A stretch of DNA of 24,417 bases from Nitrospirota bacterium (GTDB lineage Bacteria; Nitrospirota; Thermodesulfovibrionia; Thermodesulfovibrionales; JdFR-88): contig JAJYJB010000038.1 in the NCBI GenBank assembly GCA_021789735.1, positions 1 through 24,417 of the forward strand, given 5' to 3'. The position numbers and the translations under genes were made by a program. Each line of letters starts with the position of its first letter. Position 1 is the stretch's first letter. This document shows, piece by piece, positions 14,335-22,176 of this stretch. The notes beneath the pieces were generated by a model. That model was not told the DNA's origin. It ran no database searches and saw only the letters and a program-made list of their open reading frames with translations.

Positions 14335-14377
14335 GACAAAATTGTAAAGTGACAAAATTGCATGGATTTTTTAATAT
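14335..14377 (+). promoter_or_regulatory. PII-amtB promoter with a repeated GACAAAATTG
   Basis: GTGACA (14349-14354) and TAATAT (14372-14377) are spaced 17 bases apart, a good sigma-70 arrangement. The ten-base GACAAAATTG occurs at 14335-14344 and 14351-14360, 16 bases apart; the second copy covers the -35 box, so it may be an operator. The leader to the ATG is about 45 bases. Confidence 0.55.
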
Positions 14378-14427
14378 TTCATGCTGGAAAATTTAAGGGA
14401 AGCAAATACACAAGGGGGGTAATTGGT

Positions 14428-14766
14428 ATGAAGATGGTTACCGCTATTGTCAATCATACCCGGTTCGAGGTGGTCCGAAAGGCGCTTATGGAGGCCGGGG
14501 TGCTTGGGATGACGACGACCGAAGTGCGCGGGTTCGGCAGGCAAAAGGGTTTCAAGGAGGTGTACCGGGGGGTTGAATACGAAGTGAGGTTCCTCCCAAA
14601 GGTGAAGATCGAGGTGGCCGTTTCGGATGAAAAGTTGCGGGACGTGGTAAAGGCGATCGAGGAGTCGGCAAAGACCGGAGAGGTGGGTGACGGAAAGATA
14701 TTCGTCACCGAGCTGGTGGAGTGCATAAGGATAAGGACCGGGGAAAGGGGAGAGGGGGCTTTATAA
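14428..14766 (+). CDS. glnK: Nitrogen regulatory protein PII (GlnK/GlnB type)
   Basis: A 112-residue PII signal protein, the usual length. It is a trimeric cytoplasmic sensor of 2-oxoglutarate, ATP and ADP. The T-loop RGFGRQKGFKEVYRGVEYEV carries Tyr51 at exactly the canonical, uridylylatable position. KVKIEVAV and TGEVGDGKIFV (B-loop) follow, and the C-terminal VECIRIRTGERG (C-loop) binds nucleotide. The start is ATG 14428 with AAGGGGGG eight bases upstream; the frame also extends to 14362, but that ATG lies inside the promoter. The stop is one base before the ATG of amtB, so it forms the classic glnK-amtB pair, in which PII blocks the transporter when nitrogen is plentiful. Regulation appears to be by a sigma-70 promoter rather than NtrC/sigma-54. 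Confidence 0.95.
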   Translation: MKMVTAIVNHTRFEVVRKALMEAGVLGMTTTEVRGFGRQKGFKEVYRGVEYEVRFLPKVKIEVAVSDEKLRDVVKAIEESAKTGEVGDGKIFVTELVECIRIRTGERGEGAL

Positions 14767-14767
14767 A

Positions 14768-15991
14768 ATGATAAACACGGGAGATACCGCCTGGATGCTT
14801 GTGTCCACGGCGCTTGTCATGCTGATGACGCCGGGCCTGGCCCTTTTCTATGGCGGAATGGTCCGCAGGAAGAACGTGCTCAGCATCCTGATGCACAGCT
14901 TTTCCGCCATCGCCATCGTGAGCATACAGTGGATGCTTTTCGGCTATTCGCTGGCGTTCGGCCCTGATGTGAAGGGCGTAATAGGGAACCTGGACTGGGC
15001 GTTTCTGAGGAACGTCGGGCTGGCGCCTAACCCGGTGTATGCGGCCGGCATACCGCATCTGGCCTTCATGATCTACCAGGCCATGTTCGCGGTCATAACG
15101 CCCGCTCTTATAAGCGGGGCCTTTGCGGAGAGGATGAAGTTTTCGGCTTATGCCATTTTTGTGGTCCTGTGGTCGACCCTGGTCTACGACCCGGTGGCGC
15201 ACTGGATATGGGGGCAGGGTGGCTGGATGAAACAGCTTGGCGTTCTTGACTTCGCGGGAGGGCTTGTCGTGCACGCGACAAGCGGTTTTTCCGCGCTGGC
15301 CGCCGCCCTCATCATAGGCAAAAGAAAAGACCTTTCCAAAGAGCCCATGCCTCCCCATAACATGCCCATGACGGTGATCGGCGCCGGGCTCCTATGGTTT
15401 GGCTGGTTCGGCTTCAACGCCGGAAGCGCCCTTTCTTCCGGGCAGCTAAGCACCCTTGCCTTTGTCACCACGCACGCCTCCGCGGTCACCGCGGCGGCCA
15501 CCTGGATAGCGATCGAGTGGCTGCACAGGGGGAAACCCACGGTATTTGGCGCGGTAACCGGGGCGGTGGCGGGGCTTGCCACGATAACCCCGGCGGCGGG
15601 TTTCGTGAGCCCGGACTCCGCGCTCCTGATAGGTATCCTCGCGGGCGGCATGTGCTATGCGGCCCTGAACTTAAAGCCGGTGCTGGGTTATGACGACTCG
15701 CTCGACGCCTTCGGCGTCCACGGTGTGGGTGGGGTGACCGGAACCCTGTGCGTGGGGCTTTTCGCCTCGCTGGCCTTCAACCCCGCGGGAGCCAATGGGC
15801 TTTTCCTGGGCAATGCGCACCAGTTCTTTGTCCAGCTTGGAGCGGTCGCGCTGGTTGCGGTGTACTCGTTCGTGGCAAGCCTTGTCATTTTCAAGGTTGT
15901 GGACGCCCTCACCGGGCTCCGCGTGAGTGAGCGCGTTGAGGACAACGGCCTGGACATAAGCCTGCACGGCGAGGAAGGCTACTACCTTTAA
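14768..15991 (+). CDS. amtB: Ammonium transporter AmtB
   Basis: A 407-residue inner-membrane ammonium channel with about eleven helices. There is no extra signal peptide: it starts MINTGDTAWMLVSTALV. Family landmarks include TPGLALFYGGMVRRKN (21-36), the pore histidine pair His169 (VVHATSG) and His318 (FGVHGVGG), and MIYQAMFA (101-108). It trims of three conduct ammonium and are plugged by the PII T-loop, whose gene ends one base upstream. Translation likely couples to it; the only ribosome-site sequence lies within the end of the PII gene (GGGGAAAGGGGAGAGGG). The C-terminal tail after the last helix (LTGLRVSERVEDNGLDISLH) is the conserved cytoplasmic region that touches PII. A terminator follows. 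Confidence 0.96.
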   Translation: MINTGDTAWMLVSTALVMLMTPGLALFYGGMVRRKNVLSILMHSFSAIAIVSIQWMLFGYSLAFGPDVKGVIGNLDWAFLRNVGLAPNPVYAAGIPHLAFMIYQAMFAVITPALISGAFAERMKFSAYAIFVVLWSTLVYDPVAHWIWGQGGWMKQLGVLDFAGGLVVHATSGFSALAAALIIGKRKDLSKEPMPPHNMPMTVIGAGLLWFGWFGFNAGSALSSGQLSTLAFVTTHASAVTAAATWIAIEWLHRGKPTVFGAVTGAVAGLATITPAAGFVSPDSALLIGILAGGMCYAALNLKPVLGYDDSLDAFGVHGVGGVTGTLCVGLFASLAFNPAGANGLFLGNAHQFFVQLGAVALVAVYSFVASLVIFKVVDALTGLRVSERVEDNGLDISLHGEEGYYL

Positions 15992-16031
15992 AAATAATTT
16001 TTTAATTTGAATTTTTTGCGTTTTTTTTCCG

Positions 16032-16087
16032 GGGGGCTTTTAAGATTTTCGCTTTTTTGAGCTTGATCTGAAAGCCCCCTTCTTTTT
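16032..16087 (+). terminator. Terminator of the PII-amtB operon
   Basis: GGGGGCTTT (16032-16040) and AAAGCCCCC (16071-16079) form a perfect nine-pair stem around a 30-base loop, followed by TTCTTTTTT. It lies 40 bases after the amtB stop. Confidence 0.65.
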
Positions 16088-16153
16088 TGATATTCCAAAG
16101 AAAAGAGCCAGGCCATCTTCAAAGGCAAAAAACAAAAACCACGTTCACCTTGC

Positions 16154-16756
16154 TTATTTACCCCTGACCCACCAGTCGCTCTTGTCCGAAAACCACCAGA
16201 GGGAGGAGTCCGTTTCCAGGACCCTTGCGGCGAGCTCCTTTGCGGTCCCGGTCATGAGCCTTTTGAGCGCGAAGACCAGCCACTCGTCCGCATACCTGGA
16301 GCCCGTGTCCTTGCACTCCTTGAGCGCCAGAATGAACTCAAGCTGGTCGGCATCCCTGGCCAGGAGGGCCTCCCTCGTCTTGCCCTCGGCAAATTCCACA
16401 AGCAGCGCCTCTATCTCCGGGCCGAAAGGGACACCGTTTGCAAGCTCGCTTCTGGCCCTGGACTCGTCCACCTTCACGTATTTTTTGTTGACGTAGTTGA
16501 GGTCCCCGGTCCTGGCCTCAAGCAGGTCGTGGAAAAGACCCATCTTCAAAAGCCTGTCCTTGTCTATTTTCTCCCCCGAGGCCTTTTCCTCCATGCTGCC
16601 AAGCACATAAGTGATGCAGGCCGTTCGGAAGGAGTGCTCCGCGACGGACTCGCCCCCGGAACCTAGGAACTGAAAGCCGCTCCTCGGGGTCCTTTTGAGC
16701 ATGCCCGCCTCAAAAAGAAAGTTTGCTATGCCTGTCAGAATGTCTGGTTCCGTCAC
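16154..16756 (-). CDS. HD-domain nucleotide phosphohydrolase, YfbR/HDDC2-like
   Basis: A 200-residue soluble HD-superfamily protein. Metal ligands are His41 (VAEHSFRTA), His76-Asp77 and Glu80 (GLFHDLLEA), and Asp134-Asp136 in ARDADQLEF, matching the YfbR/HDDC2 group that removes phosphate from deoxynucleoside 5'-monophosphates. The C-terminal half (SSLWWFSDKSDWWVRG) is tryptophan-rich, as in that group. The start is GTG 16756, overlapping the stop of the small upstream gene by four bases (GTGA), with GAAGCAGG just before. It is the last gene of the polA operon; a nucleotide-pool role fits that context. Substrate is inferred from the family only. Confidence 0.85.
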   Translation of the reverse strand: MTEPDILTGIANFLFEAGMLKRTPRSGFQFLGSGGESVAEHSFRTACITYVLGSMEEKASGEKIDKDRLLKMGLFHDLLEARTGDLNYVNKKYVKVDESRARSELANGVPFGPEIEALLVEFAEGKTREALLARDADQLEFILALKECKDTGSRYADEWLVFALKRLMTGTAKELAARVLETDSSLWWFSDKSDWWVRGK

Positions 16757-16944
16757 ACCTGCTTCTTTCCGCGGCCTTTTTCGCCCAGCGACTTTTCAGC
16801 GGCCACTATCCTGTTTTTCTTCAAGAGTATGCTCTCTATCAGCTCGGCCCTGCTCTTTATTACCGGAAGCTCAAGCTCCAGTGCGAGTTTTTTAAGCTCA
16901 AGCTCTTCCATCTTCTCAAGCTCTTCCCTCTCTTTTCTGGTCAT
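16753..16944 (-). CDS. Small basic helical protein with a Rho-N/SAP-like motif
   Basis: A 63-residue protein. The N-terminal part is a charged helix (REELEKMEELELKKLALELE). It continues as LPVIKSRAELIESILLKK (27-44), which has the pattern of the Rho N-terminal or SAP-type helix-extension-helix: L-x2-L-A-x-E-L-x-L-P-x-I-K/S-x2-E-L-I-x2-I-L. Such motifs bind nucleic acid. A basic tail (EKGRGKKQV) follows. The ribosome site AGGAGG is six bases before ATG 16944, stronger than for either neighbour. It lies 18 bases after polA and overlaps the HD gene by four bases. A nucleic-acid-binding accessory of the operon is plausible but not shown. Confidence 0.75.
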   Translation of the reverse strand: MTRKEREELEKMEELELKKLALELELPVIKSRAELIESILLKKNRIVAAEKSLGEKGRGKKQV

Positions 16945-16962
16945 CTTAACCTCCTTGCCGCG

Positions 16963-19632
16963 CTAGTGGGCCTCCGCCCAGTTGCGGCCATATCCGGCCT
17001 CCACCAAAACGGGCACGCTCAGGCCAGCGGCCCGGCTCATCTCTTCTTTAATTATATCAGTCACGCGGGGCGAATCTCCTTTGGGGCACTCGAAGACGAG
17101 CTCGTCATGCACCTGGAGGATGAGCCTCGTGCGGCTGAACCGGGCGGTCTTCCGGGCCTTCCATAAATTTATCATCGCCTTTTTTATGATGTCCGCCGCG
17201 CTGCCCTGGATGGGCGAGTTCATGGCGAACCTCTCGCCCAGAGCGCGCACCCTGCGGTCATGGCTGCGGAGCTCGGGTATTGGCCTCTTCCTGCCCGAAA
17301 TGGTCCGCACATAGCCGTTCCTTTCGGCCTCCTCTATCGCCCTTTTCATGTAAGCGGCAACCCCGGCGTGCCGCTCGAAATACCTGGTTATGTATTTGGC
17401 GGCCTCCTCGGGTGTCTTTCCGGTGGCCTGGCTGAGCCCGAAGGGTGTTATGCCGTAAATGACGCCGAAGTTCACGACCTTGGCCACCCGCCTGTGCTCC
17501 GGGCCCACCTGCGAAGGGTCAAGGCCGAATATCTCCGCCGCGGTCATCGTGTGCACGTCCGCCCCCTGCCTGAACTGGCCTGTGAGCGCCTCGTCCCCCG
17601 AGATGTGCGCAAGCACCCTCAGCTCTATCTGGGAATAGTCCGCCGATATGATGTAAAACCCTTCCTCCGGTACAAACGCTTCCCGTATCTTCCTGCCCCA
17701 TTCGCCCCGCACGGGGATGTTTTGAAGGTTGGGGTCCGTGCTCGAAAGCCTGCCTGTCGCCGTGACCGCCTGATTGAACGTGGCGTGTATCCTTCCCGTG
17801 CGCGGATGGACAAGCGTGGGCAGGACGTCCACGTATGTTGTCTTGAGCTTGAAGAGCGCCCGCCAGTCGAGCACCTCCCGCGGCAGCTCGTGCTCCTGGG
17901 CCAGCTCCTCAAGGACGCCCACCTCCGTGGAGTAGCCGGTCTTCTTCTTTTTCCCCGGGGTCAGCTTAAGGACGTCAAAGAGCACGTGCCCGAGCTGCCT
18001 TGGCGAGTTTATGTTGAACTCGCCGCCCGCAAGGAAAAATATCCTCTTTTTTATTCCCTCCAGCTGGGCATCAAGCTCCGGGGACAACTCCGCGAGCCTC
18101 CCCGAGTCCACCTTTACCCCGGTTTCCTCCATCCCGGCAAGCACGCTTAGAAGCGGCATCTCGTAGCCTGAATAACAGCCCTCCAGCTCTTCCTGCCCGA
18201 GCCTCTCGAAAAGGGCCGGCTTTACCGTGTGGACAAGCTCCGCCTCATAGCAGGCAAAACCCGCGGCCTCCTCGACCGGCACCGCCCCGTACCGTCCGCC
18301 CTTCCCGGCAAGCTCCCCCTGCGTCTTTTTCTTTATGGACAGGCACTCAAGCGCGATGGCCTCCAGGCTGTGGTCCTCCCGCAAAGGGTTTATAAGGTGA
18401 GAGGCTATCATGACGTCATAAAGCTCTCTGCCCTTAAGCTCCACTCCCAGGCCTTCAAGAAGGACCATGTCGCGCTTCAGGTTGTGCCCGGCCTTGGGGA
18501 CCGATTCGTCTTCAAAAAGGGGTCTTAATACTCCCCCCAAAGCCTCTTTTGCGCTCATCTGCGCGGGCGCGCCATCGTATTCATGTGCAAGCGGCAGATA
18601 AAAACAAAAACCATTCTCCGCCGGAAAAAATGAGGCGCCAACAATGGTTTCCTCTCCGGGGGGCGCGGCATGCGCCATTTCGGCAAAAAGCCTCATGGAA
18701 AAACCGGCCCTTAGCGCAGGCAGAAGGGCCTCGAGCCTCTCCGCCTGGAGCACCGCCTCATATTTTCTTTGCGGGGCAGCCTCTCCGGGGACGTACTTCA
18801 TGAGGGAGGTGAACTCGAACTCCTTGAAGAGCGCAGCCAGGGCGTGCCAGTCCGGCTCCGGCATGCCAAGCGAGAGGTCTTCCGCTTCAAACTCAAGCGG
18901 CACGTCCCGGTCTATCACCGCAAGCTGCCTTGACAGCTTTATGGCTTCCGTGTTTTCCTCGATGAGCCGTCTTGTCCTCGGTTTTTTGATCCTCTCCGTA
19001 TGGGCCAGGAGCTCGTCCAGGTCCCTGAACCCGGCAAAAAGCTCCTTTGCCGTCTTCTCCCCTATGCCCTTCACCCCCGGAATGTTGTCCACCGCATCGC
19101 CCACCAGCGCCATGAACTCAGGCACCCTTTCAGGGGGCACCCCGAAGCGCTCGATAACGTGCTCCGGCCCCAGAACCTGGTTTTTCATCGGGTCGTAGAC
19201 GCGCACCCCCTCCCCTATGAGCTGGAGCATGTCCTTGTCCGCCGTAACGATATATACGTTGTGGCCCGCCTTCGACGCGCGCGCGGCAAGCGTGGCTATC
19301 ACGTCGTCCGCCTCGTAGCCTGGCACCTCGAAGAGCCTTACCTTGAAGGCCTCTATTATTTTTCTTATATAGGGGAGCTGCTCTATCATCTCGTCTGGCG
19401 CCCCCGGCCTGTGTGCCTTGTACGCTTCGTACAACCTGTGCCTTCCGGTCTTGTGCGGGGTGTCAAAGGAGATTATCAGGCCCCCCGGCCGCAGGTCCCT
19501 TATGATCTTTAGCAGCATGTTCGTGAAGCCGAACACGGCGTTTGTGGGGCGGCCTTTTGAGTCCCTGAGGCCCCGTATCGCGAAATAGGCCCTGTAGACA
19601 TAGGAGTTGCCGTCGATAAGGTAAATGTCCAT
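16963..19632 (-). CDS. polA: DNA polymerase I
   Basis: An 889-residue family A polymerase with all three domains. The 5'-3' flap nuclease (1 to about 260) shows LIDGNSYVYRAYFA, VPGYEADDVIATL, TADKDMLQL and VGDAVDNIPGVKGIGEKTA. The 3'-5' exonuclease-like domain is about 295-480. The polymerase domain (about 490-889) has motif A DYSQIELRVLAHISGD (665-680), motif B around RRVAKVVNFGVIYG (714-727) and motif C LQVHDELVFE (839-848), with catalytic Asp665 and Asp843. It fills gaps and removes primers during replication and repair. The proofreading site looks degraded: Asp of motif I is absent, Tyr of motif III is Phe and its Asp is Glu. No ribosome site precedes ATG 19632; a TAAAAT lies six bases upstream. 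It is the first gene of a three-gene operon. Confidence 0.96.
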   Translation of the reverse strand: MDIYLIDGNSYVYRAYFAIRGLRDSKGRPTNAVFGFTNMLLKIIRDLRPGGLIISFDTPHKTGRHRLYEAYKAHRPGAPDEMIEQLPYIRKIIEAFKVRLFEVPGYEADDVIATLAARASKAGHNVYIVTADKDMLQLIGEGVRVYDPMKNQVLGPEHVIERFGVPPERVPEFMALVGDAVDNIPGVKGIGEKTAKELFAGFRDLDELLAHTERIKKPRTRRLIEENTEAIKLSRQLAVIDRDVPLEFEAEDLSLGMPEPDWHALAALFKEFEFTSLMKYVPGEAAPQRKYEAVLQAERLEALLPALRAGFSMRLFAEMAHAAPPGEETIVGASFFPAENGFCFYLPLAHEYDGAPAQMSAKEALGGVLRPLFEDESVPKAGHNLKRDMVLLEGLGVELKGRELYDVMIASHLINPLREDHSLEAIALECLSIKKKTQGELAGKGGRYGAVPVEEAAGFACYEAELVHTVKPALFERLGQEELEGCYSGYEMPLLSVLAGMEETGVKVDSGRLAELSPELDAQLEGIKKRIFFLAGGEFNINSPRQLGHVLFDVLKLTPGKKKKTGYSTEVGVLEELAQEHELPREVLDWRALFKLKTTYVDVLPTLVHPRTGRIHATFNQAVTATGRLSSTDPNLQNIPVRGEWGRKIREAFVPEEGFYIISADYSQIELRVLAHISGDEALTGQFRQGADVHTMTAAEIFGLDPSQVGPEHRRVAKVVNFGVIYGITPFGLSQATGKTPEEAAKYITRYFERHAGVAAYMKRAIEEAERNGYVRTISGRKRPIPELRSHDRRVRALGERFAMNSPIQGSAADIIKKAMINLWKARKTARFSRTRLILQVHDELVFECPKGDSPRVTDIIKEEMSRAAGLSVPVLVEAGYGRNWAEAH

Positions 19633-19638
19633 CAGTGC

Positions 19639-19644
19639 ATTTTA
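19639..19644 (-). promoter_or_regulatory. Candidate -10 box directly upstream of polA
   Basis: TAAAAT (19644-19639 on the minus strand) is five of six to the consensus and is followed by six bases and the ATG. No Shine-Dalgarno is present, consistent with a leaderless message. No good -35 box is seen. Confidence 0.3.
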
Positions 19645-19694
19645 ACATTTGGGGGTTCATTAATTTCCTTGCCGAACTGTGCCATTGCCGGATT

Positions 19695-19724
19695 TTGACA
19701 TGGAAGCGGCTGAAACCGCATAAT
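19695..19724 (+). promoter_or_regulatory. Promoter of the DEAD-box helicase gene
   Basis: A perfect TTGACA (19695-19700) and CATAAT (19719-19724, five of six) are separated by 18 bases. The spacer contains the inverted repeat GCGG-CTGAAA-CCGC (19706-19719). The leader to GTG 19796 is about 65 bases. Confidence 0.6.
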
Positions 19725-19795
19725 TAGATGGAGTTTCAGAGATATTTTTTTTGGATTTTCAAGGGAAAATCACGCACCTTAAAGGAGACCAGCCA

Positions 19796-21388
19796 GTGTA
19801 TACCAATTTTCATGATTTCGGCATCTCGGACAAGGTTATAATGTCCCTCTCCGAGATGGGCTTTGAGGCGCCTACCCCGATACAGACGGCGGCCATACCG
19901 CAGGCGCTGAAAGGGAAGGACATCATAGGGCAGGCCCAGACCGGCACGGGCAAGACCGCCGCTTTCGGCATCCCCCTGCTTGAGCAAAGGCCGGACGTCT
20001 CAACAAAAAGCAGATACCCCTATGCCCTTGTGCTCACACCGACGCGCGAGCTAGCCGTGCAGGTGTGCGAGGAGCTTGGCAAAATGGGCGCCAGGGCGGG
20101 TGTGGCCTGCCTGCCGGTCTACGGCGGGCAGTCCATTGAGCTGCAGATAAAAAACCTCAGAAGGGGCGTGGACATCGTTGTGGGGACGCCGGGGCGCCTG
20201 CTGGACCACATCCAGAGAAAGACCCTCGTCCTCAGGGAGATAAGGACCATCGTCCTTGACGAGGCCGACGAGATGCTCAACATGGGGTTCATAGAGGACA
20301 TAAAGAAGATCCTTGGCGAGACCCCTGAGGAGCGGCAGACGATGCTCTTTTCCGCTACTATGCCGGCGGAGATACTGGCCATCGCCAAAAACCACATGAA
20401 AAAACCGGCGCACGTGAGCGTGGACGCGGGCCAGATGGTGGTTGCCAAGATAAAGCAGGTCTTTTACGAGGTGAGGGAGGAAGACAAGATAAAGGCGCTC
20501 ACCCGTCTTATAGACGTTGAGGGGCCCGCCCTCACGCTGGTCTTCTGCCATACGAAAAAAGAGGTGGACGACGTCTCCGGAAAACTGCAGCAGATGGGAT
20601 ACCCTGCCGGCGCCCTCCATGGGGACTTCACCCAGAGCCACCGGGACGAGATGATGCGCAAGTTCAAAAACGGCGACCTGGACATACTAGTGGCAACCGA
20701 CGTGGCGGCCCGCGGCCTGGACGTCCCCGACGTCTCGCACGTCATCAACTTCAGCATCCCGCAGGACCCGGAGGGCTATATCCACCGCATAGGCAGGACC
20801 GGCAGGGCCGGAAAACCCGGCATGGCCATCACCCTCGTCACCCCCAGGCAGTACCGGCAGCTCAGGCTCATAGAGCAGTCGGCAAGGACCCACATCACCA
20901 AGGAAAAGCTGCCCACCGGGGCGGAGGTCAAAAAGGCCAGGGAGGACGACCTTGCGGCCGGACTGGAGGAGATGATAGCCGAAGGCAAGCACGCGGCCCT
21001 CTATCACCTGGCAGACAGGCTGCTGGAGAAATACCCTCCCAGGGACCTGGCGGCCGCCGCCCTGCACATGATGCTTGGGGAGTTGGAGGTGGAGGAGATA
21101 GAGGAGGTCCGCGGAGGCTCTTACGAGGGCGGGAAAAAGGGCTTTGCCCGGCTCTTCATGACCGTGGGCAGGAAGGACAAGATAAGGGTGGAGGACATAG
21201 TAAGGTCAATTGCCGCCGAGGCGAACATACCGCCCAGAAGGATCGGCAATATCGCGCTTTACGATACGTTCAGCTTCGTGGAGGTCCCCTCCGACTTGGC
21301 CGACCGCGTGATCGGGGCGGTAAACGACAGCATCATCAAGGGCAGGAAGGTAAAGATCGGGCACGCGAGGAAGAGAAAGCAGGGCTGA
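19796..21388 (+). CDS. DEAD-box ATP-dependent RNA helicase with C-terminal DbpA-type RNA-binding domain
   Basis: A 530-residue helicase of the DeaD/CsdA or DbpA kind, which remodels rRNA precursors and structured mRNA, often in cold stress. Helicase motifs in order: Q-motif TPIQ (27-30), I AQTGTGKT (47-54), Ia PTRELA (82-87), TPGR (131-134), II DEAD (155-158), III SAT (186-188), then DVAARGLD and HRIGRTGRAG (about 329-338). After a helical linker, residues from about 443 (GGKKGFARLFMTVGRKDKIR to about 528) form an RRM-like DbpA domain; a basic tail ends it. The start is GTG 19796 with AAAGGAG eight bases upstream; a longer frame to TTG 19751 lacks a ribosome site. It is divergent from polA, single, and has a strong terminator. 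Confidence 0.93.
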   Translation: MYTNFHDFGISDKVIMSLSEMGFEAPTPIQTAAIPQALKGKDIIGQAQTGTGKTAAFGIPLLEQRPDVSTKSRYPYALVLTPTRELAVQVCEELGKMGARAGVACLPVYGGQSIELQIKNLRRGVDIVVGTPGRLLDHIQRKTLVLREIRTIVLDEADEMLNMGFIEDIKKILGETPEERQTMLFSATMPAEILAIAKNHMKKPAHVSVDAGQMVVAKIKQVFYEVREEDKIKALTRLIDVEGPALTLVFCHTKKEVDDVSGKLQQMGYPAGALHGDFTQSHRDEMMRKFKNGDLDILVATDVAARGLDVPDVSHVINFSIPQDPEGYIHRIGRTGRAGKPGMAITLVTPRQYRQLRLIEQSARTHITKEKLPTGAEVKKAREDDLAAGLEEMIAEGKHAALYHLADRLLEKYPPRDLAAAALHMMLGELEVEEIEEVRGGSYEGGKKGFARLFMTVGRKDKIRVEDIVRSIAAEANIPPRRIGNIALYDTFSFVEVPSDLADRVIGAVNDSIIKGRKVKIGHARKRKQG

Positions 21389-21390
21389 AA

Positions 21391-21455
21391 GGAAAAGGCC
21401 CTCACCCCTTAAGCTGTCCCATCCGGCTTAAGGGGCAAGCGGCCTTTCCGCTTTT
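21391..21455 (+). terminator. Strong terminator after the DEAD-box helicase gene
   Basis: A ten-pair perfect stem CCCCTTAAGC (21405-21414) / GCTTAAGGGG (21426-21435) is extended by GGAAAAGGCC/GGCCTTTCC with one bulged A. An overlapping AAGCGG-CCTTT-CCGCTTTT gives a second, more classical hairpin with a short T-run. The convergent minus-strand gene ends 14 bases beyond. Confidence 0.75.
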
Positions 21456-21468
21456 CCTCCCGCTCCCT

Positions 21469-21927
21469 CTACTTCATCCTCCAACCTGCCCACTCCGGGA
21501 TGCCGGCCTCGTTCCTTAAGACGAGGGTGCCGCCGTTCTTCTTGATCTCCCGCGCTATGATGGCCGGCTTGCCTTGAAACGTTATGCGGGAGCCGGTCAC
21601 ATCAATCTTCTCCCCTTTGGAGAACTTCACGCCCTGTCTCTCGATATACCACTCGGGGCCCAGGTGCACGGATACCGTTCCCTTGGCTGTCCTGAGCATA
21701 AGGTGGATGCCGTAATACATCCCTTTCATGGGCCTGAATTTCTCAACGGACTCGACCGTCCCGGAGACTGTCTCTACGGTAGCCGGGTTGTACATCCGCT
21801 GATAAGCCGAACCGGCCCCCCATCCGCCGCTTCCCCTCCCGCCCCGCCAGGCCTGCGCAAACGCTGCCGAGAATACCAAAAGCGCCAGAACGACGACCCC
21901 TGCCCAGACATGCTTTTTACTGCCCAT
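21469..21927 (-). CDS. Exported small protein, OB-fold-like, conserved unknown
   Basis: A 152-residue protein with a clear signal peptide: MGSKKHVW, a hydrophobic core VVVLALLVFSAAF, and a cleavage site near AQA-W (about 27). A Gly/Arg/Trp-rich linker (RGGRGSGGWGAGSAY) is followed by a beta-rich domain: YNPATVETVSGTVESVEKF, then YYGIHLMLRTAKGTVSVHLG, PEWYIERQGV and ITFQGKPAIIAREIKKN. This periplasmic domain is a family I recall as common in Geobacter and Nitrospirota, sometimes labelled DNA-binding; the fold looks like the small OB-fold (BOF) group. The function is unknown. ATG 21927 has AGGAGG seven bases upstream, which rules out the longer frame starting at 21963. A palindrome ATCTT-GA-AAGAT (22008-22019) about 80 bases upstream may be regulatory. 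Confidence 0.82.
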   Translation of the reverse strand: MGSKKHVWAGVVVLALLVFSAAFAQAWRGGRGSGGWGAGSAYQRMYNPATVETVSGTVESVEKFRPMKGMYYGIHLMLRTAKGTVSVHLGPEWYIERQGVKFSKGEKIDVTGSRITFQGKPAIIAREIKKNGGTLVLRNEAGIPEWAGWRMK

Positions 21928-22007
21928 ATGGATGCCTCCTTTTCCGGATTTTACAAAAAGCAATTAAATAGATTTTTTCCGTTCGCGTGAATGACGGCAA
22001 ATATCCG

Positions 22008-22019
22008 ATCTTGAAAGAT
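22008..22019. promoter_or_regulatory. Perfect 12-base palindrome upstream of the exported protein gene
   Basis: ATCTTGAAAGAT is self-complementary apart from its central GA. It lies about 80 bases upstream of ATG 21927 on the minus strand. It could be an operator; I cannot name a regulator. Confidence 0.25.
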
Positions 22020-22176
22020 ATCGTGCCCGAGGTGTTTTTGACCGGGTAGCCGAGGAGTTTTTTTTAATTAAAAATGGTTTTCAGACAGGCCCCGGCCCCG
22101 ACTACATTTTTACACAGATGCCTGGAAAGTCAAATCGGGGGAGTTTTAAATTTTTTTTATTTTTATTTATTTTGCT

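Noticed and set aside
14098..14427. Sigma-54 promoter for the PII gene
   Set aside because: No GG-N10-GC pair with acceptable flanks was found on inspection; a sigma-70 pair fits well.
17260..18150. A 296-codon plus-strand open frame inside polA
   Set aside because: It lies antisense to essential polymerase motifs and shows no domain or ribosome site.
22058..22082. AAAAATGGTTTT near 22070 resembling an inverted match to AACCATTTT near 6110
   Set aside because: The shared stretch is about 12 A/T-rich bases without further similarity, so chance is likely.
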